Source: Caulobacter vibrioides (GTDB lineage: Bacteria > Pseudomonadota > Alphaproteobacteria > Caulobacterales > Caulobacteraceae). Taken from it: a DNA stretch of 64,000 nucleotides. Of this stretch, positions 60,884 through 64,000 are shown in pieces. The stretch covers positions 1,426,001 through 1,490,000 of the forward strand of contig NZ_CP023315.3 in NCBI RefSeq assembly GCF_002310375.3. Reading direction: 5' to 3'. The notes under the pieces were generated by a model. It saw nothing but the letters and a program-made list of their open reading frames with translations, searched no databases and was not told where the DNA came from. The position numbers and the translations under genes are program-made. The number at the start of each line of letters is the position of its first letter. Position 1 is the first letter of the stretch.

Positions 60884-61653
60884 AGCCCGATCCGCCGCGA
60901 GCCCTCGGCGACGGTCACGACATCAAATCCATCGGCGAGGGCGCGATCGATCAGGCGCTCCAGCGCGTCCGTTGTGCAGCCCCATTGGGACGGCTGCTCG
61001 GCCACATCGTGGGTGTAGAGGATCAACCAGGCCTTGCGCGCCTTGGCCTTGTCGAGCCAGGCCTTGGCGACCGCCTCGCCGTCCTCGCCCTCGATGCCGA
61101 CGGCGGGCGTCTGGTTGAGATCCGCGCCGTCGGTGATCAGGCCATGGTGCAGGGCGCGCAGCGTCTTGAACCGTCCGCTCAGCGCGGTCTTGGCCGGGGC
61201 CGCCACATCCCCGTACGGATAGGCGAAGCTGACCGGCTCGCCGGCGCCCCAGGCCGCAAGGCTTTCGGCGTTGCGGTCCACGTCCGCCAGCGTCTCGGTC
61301 TGGCTCGACTGGCCGCAATCGAGGTGGGAGTAGGTGTGGCAGGCGATCTCGTGGCCGGCCTCATGCAGGCGGCGCGCGTCCTCGCCCGTGGCGTAGCGGC
61401 CCATCGGGCCGTCGCGGCCCGTCAGGCCCGCCGCGAAATAGTAGGTGCCGCGTAAGCCCCGCGCCTCCAGCGCCCTGGCGCCGGCCTCGCAGGCGGTGGC
61501 GGGGGCGTCGTCGAAGCTGAACGACACCATCGGACGCTCCAGCGCCACCTTGGCCGGCCGACGGTGGGCCAGCCGGATGAGCCGGCGGCGCAGCTTGCCC
61601 TTCAGGCTGCGATCGGGCTCGTAGGCGTCGACCTTCTCGAATTCCATCGGCAT
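60880..61653 (-). CDS. hfsH: Holdfast polysaccharide deacetylase HfsH
   Basis: 257-residue NodB-type deacetylase that removes acetyl groups from GlcNAc in the holdfast polysaccharide, needed for its cohesion and surface anchoring. The metal-dependent site is Asp48/Asp49 in SFSFDDAPA plus His106 and His110 in HTYSH, with YPYGD and ILYTHD later. ATG 61653 overlaps the hfsG stop (TGATG). The upstream codons of the open frame lie inside hfsG and are not coding. Confidence 0.93.
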   Translation of the reverse strand: MPMEFEKVDAYEPDRSLKGKLRRRLIRLAHRRPAKVALERPMVSFSFDDAPATACEAGARALEARGLRGTYYFAAGLTGRDGPMGRYATGEDARRLHEAGHEIACHTYSHLDCGQSSQTETLADVDRNAESLAAWGAGEPVSFAYPYGDVAAPAKTALSGRFKTLRALHHGLITDGADLNQTPAVGIEGEDGEAVAKAWLDKAKARKAWLILYTHDVAEQPSQWGCTTDALERLIDRALADGFDVVTVAEGSRRIGL

Positions 61654-62582
61654 CAGACGGCCTCGCTGTAGAGCGCCGCGCGATAGAGCCGCATGGCCAG
61701 GGCGCGGAGAGAGACGGGCGCGGCCTCGGCCAGCGCCACCTTTTTCAGAAGCGGCCGCCACACGCTGCTGAGCGGAACGGCCTTCAGCAGCTTAGCGACC
61801 TTATAGCTGGGATAGGCGCTGACCACCTCGCGGTGGCTGGCCACCACGCGCGCGAAATTGGCGGCGGACTGCTCGTACTTGGCGGCCATCACCGGGGCTG
61901 GGTCCAGGCCCAGATGCGTGGCGGTGTTGTCGATGTGCAGGATCGGATGCTGGCGGGCCACCCGCATCGCCCACTCCACATCCTCCCAGCCCCAGCCGGA
62001 GAAGCCCTCGTCGAAGCCGACGGTCTCAAAGACGTCGCGTCGGACCAGCAGGTTCGAGGTGAAGACGTGCTTTTCCGGCGCCCTGGCGCGTTCGGGCGCG
62101 GGCGTGCAGTCGCTCTTCAGGGCCATGGCCCGGTGCAGGGTGTGCTCAGGACGCTGAGGGGTCTGGTCCAGGGTGAAGCCGCCGAAGGCCACCGCCGCGC
62201 CGGTGTCGGCCACCGCCGACCAGCGGTCCAGGAAGTCGGGCGTATCGGGCAGCATGTCGCTGTCCAGGAACAGGAAGTGGCCGCCGCGCGCGTGCGAGGC
62301 CAGGCGATTGCGGCCTTTGGCGCGACCCTCGTTGCGTGACAGGCGCACGAAGCGGGCGGGGGTGCGCATCTTCTCGATCCGTCGGGCGATCCGTTCGGCC
62401 AGGGCGTCATCGCCGCCACCGTCGTCCAGAACCACGACCTCTACGGCGGCGGCGGTGTGGTCCAGGGCCTTGAGCAGGGCGCTGGGGTCGTCGCGGAAGG
62501 TCGGGATCAGCACCGACAGGCGCGGCTTCGCCGCGGCCCAGGCGGCGTTCTCCAGGCGCAGATCAGTGACGGGCGCGTTCAT
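61653..62582 (-). CDS. hfsG: Holdfast glycosyltransferase HfsG
   Basis: 309-residue GT2-family transferase adding a sugar (GlcNAc in C. crescentus) to the lipid-linked holdfast repeat. GT-A fold landmarks: SVLIPTFRDDPSALLKAL, VVVLDDGGGDD, the FLFLDSDMLP DxD-type site, and the acceptor/catalytic GWGWEDVEWAMR. It overlaps hfsF by four bases upstream and hfsH by one base downstream, forming one tightly coupled operon. Confidence 0.93.
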   Translation of the reverse strand: MNAPVTDLRLENAAWAAAKPRLSVLIPTFRDDPSALLKALDHTAAAVEVVVLDDGGGDDALAERIARRIEKMRTPARFVRLSRNEGRAKGRNRLASHARGGHFLFLDSDMLPDTPDFLDRWSAVADTGAAVAFGGFTLDQTPQRPEHTLHRAMALKSDCTPAPERARAPEKHVFTSNLLVRRDVFETVGFDEGFSGWGWEDVEWAMRVARQHPILHIDNTATHLGLDPAPVMAAKYEQSAANFARVVASHREVVSAYPSYKVAKLLKAVPLSSVWRPLLKKVALAEAAPVSLRALAMRLYRAALYSEAV

Positions 62583-64000
62583 GCGGCTTGCGCCTTTCGA
62601 CGAAGGATCAGGGAGAGCTTGCCGCGAAGGCCCGCAACATCAAGGCCCAGCACCAGGGCGCCATAGACGGCCGCGCCGACGCCGGCCTTTAGGACCAGTT
62701 CAAGCAGCCCTCCCGGCGCGGGAAGCATGGCGACGCAGGCGGCCATAGCCAGACTCGCGCCGGCGGCCTTGGCCAGCACCGCCCAGGGGATCGGCAGAGG
62801 GCAGGCGCGGCGGCCCAGCGCCCAGGCCGCGACAGCGCCGAGGCCGTAGCTGACCGTCGTGGCGATCAGCGCGCCGTCGAGGCCAAGGCGCGGGATCAGG
62901 AGCAGGTTCAGCGCCACATTAGCCAGGGCCGGTGCGCTCATGCTGACGATCAGCAGCGAGGTCCGACGCGCCAGGGTGAAGGCCTGCAGCAGATAATAGG
63001 TGGTCACGCCCGACAGCCAGCCGCTGGCGGCGATCCACGGGGTGACGTGACTGGCTTGTTCGCGCATGGCCTCGCCGACCATCAGGTCCGCCAGGGGGCG
63101 GGCGACGAGCGCCAGGCCAACGGCGGCGGGCAGGGTCAGCAGCACGATGACGCCGGCCTGCTCGCGGGCGGCGTCTTCCAGAGCCGGCTGGCCGCCGCGC
63201 TCCAGCGCCTGAATCAAGGCCGGACCGCCGGCCATACCCAGCCAGATGAACACCACGTCCAGGGTGCGGCTGCCCAGCGAATAGCCCGCGTGGTAGACGC
63301 CGACCGTAGCCTCATCGAGGAAGGTCGCCAGCAGCAGGCGGTCGGTGCTGGCCAGCACCAGGGCCAGGATCAGCGACAGCGCCACGGGCGCGCCGTAGGT
63401 GAAGTAGGTCCGGGCAAGCGCCTTATCGAAGCGTCCGCCGGTCATGAACTTCAACTCGCGCGGCAGCACCGCCGCCACGCAGGCCAGGGACACGATCCCG
63501 ATCCCCAGCAGCGGCGCCGCGCCGCCCAGGCCCGCCAGCGCGAAGCCCAGGCCCAGGGCGAAGCCACCGGCGGTCTGGACCATCGACAGCAGGGCCGCGC
63601 CCGAGACTTCGCCCGCCGCACGACGACGTTCCTGGCCCAGCTTCACCAGGCTGTTGACCAGCACGGCGGCGAAGCCGGCTGCGAGCGCGATGCGCAGGGG
63701 GCCGTTCAGCGGTGCGAAGGCCAGGACCGCGCCGCCGACCACAGGCACGGCCAGGGCCGCGACTAACCAGAGCCGGTAGAGCGTCGCGAAGTGGTCGGCG
63801 ATCCGACCGTCCTCGCTCCGCGTGGCCAGGAACCGGGCCATGGCCGCCTCGGTCCAGGTCAGCAGACCGGTTTGCACCAGGCTGAAGACCGAGAACGCCA
63901 GGGCGTAGACGCCGTATTGCGCCGGATCCAGCAGGCGCGTGAACAGGACGATGGTGAGCAGGCCCACCACGCCTTGGACGATGTTGACCGGCAGGTAGCC
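62579..64000 (-). CDS. hfsF: Holdfast repeat-unit flippase HfsF (Wzx-like), 5' end outside window
   Basis: At least 474 residues of a multi-pass membrane protein of the MATE/Wzx polysaccharide transporter superfamily, with about 12 hydrophobic segments. GYLPVNIVQGVVGLLTIVLF, the first residues visible, are close to the family's N-terminus, so only a short piece is missing beyond the right edge. It moves lipid-linked holdfast repeat units across the inner membrane. Its TGA overlaps the hfsG ATG by four bases. Confidence 0.9.
   Translation of the reverse strand, partial: GYLPVNIVQGVVGLLTIVLFTRLLDPAQYGVYALAFSVFSLVQTGLLTWTEAAMARFLATRSEDGRIADHFATLYRLWLVAALAVPVVGGAVLAFAPLNGPLRIALAAGFAAVLVNSLVKLGQERRRAAGEVSGAALLSMVQTAGGFALGLGFALAGLGGAAPLLGIGIVSLACVAAVLPRELKFMTGGRFDKALARTYFTYGAPVALSLILALVLASTDRLLLATFLDEATVGVYHAGYSLGSRTLDVVFIWLGMAGGPALIQALERGGQPALEDAAREQAGVIVLLTLPAAVGLALVARPLADLMVGEAMREQASHVTPWIAASGWLSGVTTYYLLQAFTLARRTSLLIVSMSAPALANVALNLLLIPRLGLDGALIATTVSYGLGAVAAWALGRRACPLPIPWAVLAKAAGASLAMAACVAMLPAPGGLLELVLKAGVGAAVYGALVLGLDVAGLRGKLSLILRRKAQAA

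Overview
The window is a GC-rich alphaproteobacterial chromosome segment from Caulobacter or a very close relative. It carries spmX, the divK-pleD operon and the holdfast cluster (hfsF-hfsG-hfsH facing hfsA-hfsB-hfsC, with hfsD divergent). A protease with an S-layer-anchor-like domain resembling RsaA fits the same assignment. Genes are tightly packed with many 1-4 bp start/stop overlaps, and GTG and TTG starts occur. Nothing looks like a prophage, a plasmid, an insertion sequence or a CRISPR array.

Layout. 1-8.4 kb: the 3' end of pccA, three tandem DUF805 membrane proteins, lipB, an orphan FliN-like protein, tRNA-Leu(GAG), mgtE, spmX with a clear sigma-54 promoter, and isovaleryl-CoA dehydrogenase. 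8.4-17.6 kb: a patatin-like phospholipase with a cNMP-binding domain, then leucine catabolism genes (mccB, liuC, a DUF3667 protein, mccA), a DUF4287/DUF5655-like protein and a HIT protein. 17.6-23.4 kb: clpA-clpS, dinB, a ROK kinase and a HAD hydrolase. 23.4-29.4 kb: divK-pleD, an RTX metalloprotease, a secreted phosphatase, a small membrane protein and rpmG. 29.4-40.6 kb: DUF6265 and Nudix proteins, an M20 hydrolase, an aminotransferase, an SGNH esterase, rnr, a proline-rich membrane protein and topA. 40.6-51.1 kb: membrane and TonB-like proteins, a TPR-methyltransferase, a frameshifted dprA, plsY, a dihydroorotase lacking its metal ligands, pyrB, small secreted proteins and ruvX. 51.2-56.5 kb: gatCAB, an RcnB-like protein, a GST and a Sel1-repeat protein. 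56.5-64 kb: holdfast polysaccharide export and synthesis; hfsF runs off the right edge.

How the genes work together. Ivd, MccA/MccB and LiuC catalyse consecutive steps of leucine degradation, and PccA handles propionyl-CoA from related amino acids. SpmX, DivK and PleD belong to the stalked-pole programme (DivJ recruitment, CtrA control, c-di-GMP), and the hfs genes make the adhesin delivered at that pole. ClpS and ClpA form the N-degron branch of ClpAP proteolysis. PyrB and the dihydroorotase-like protein probably form one complex. GatCAB is the tRNA-dependent amidotransferase.

Intergenic space is dominated by at least three families of long palindromic repeats, several of which supply the stop codon of the neighbouring gene. 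The most notable items are the protease with the RsaA-like anchor domain, a 22-codon ORF with a near-perfect Shine-Dalgarno sequence that is followed by its own terminator, the single-base frameshift in dprA, and the sigma-54 promoter of spmX.
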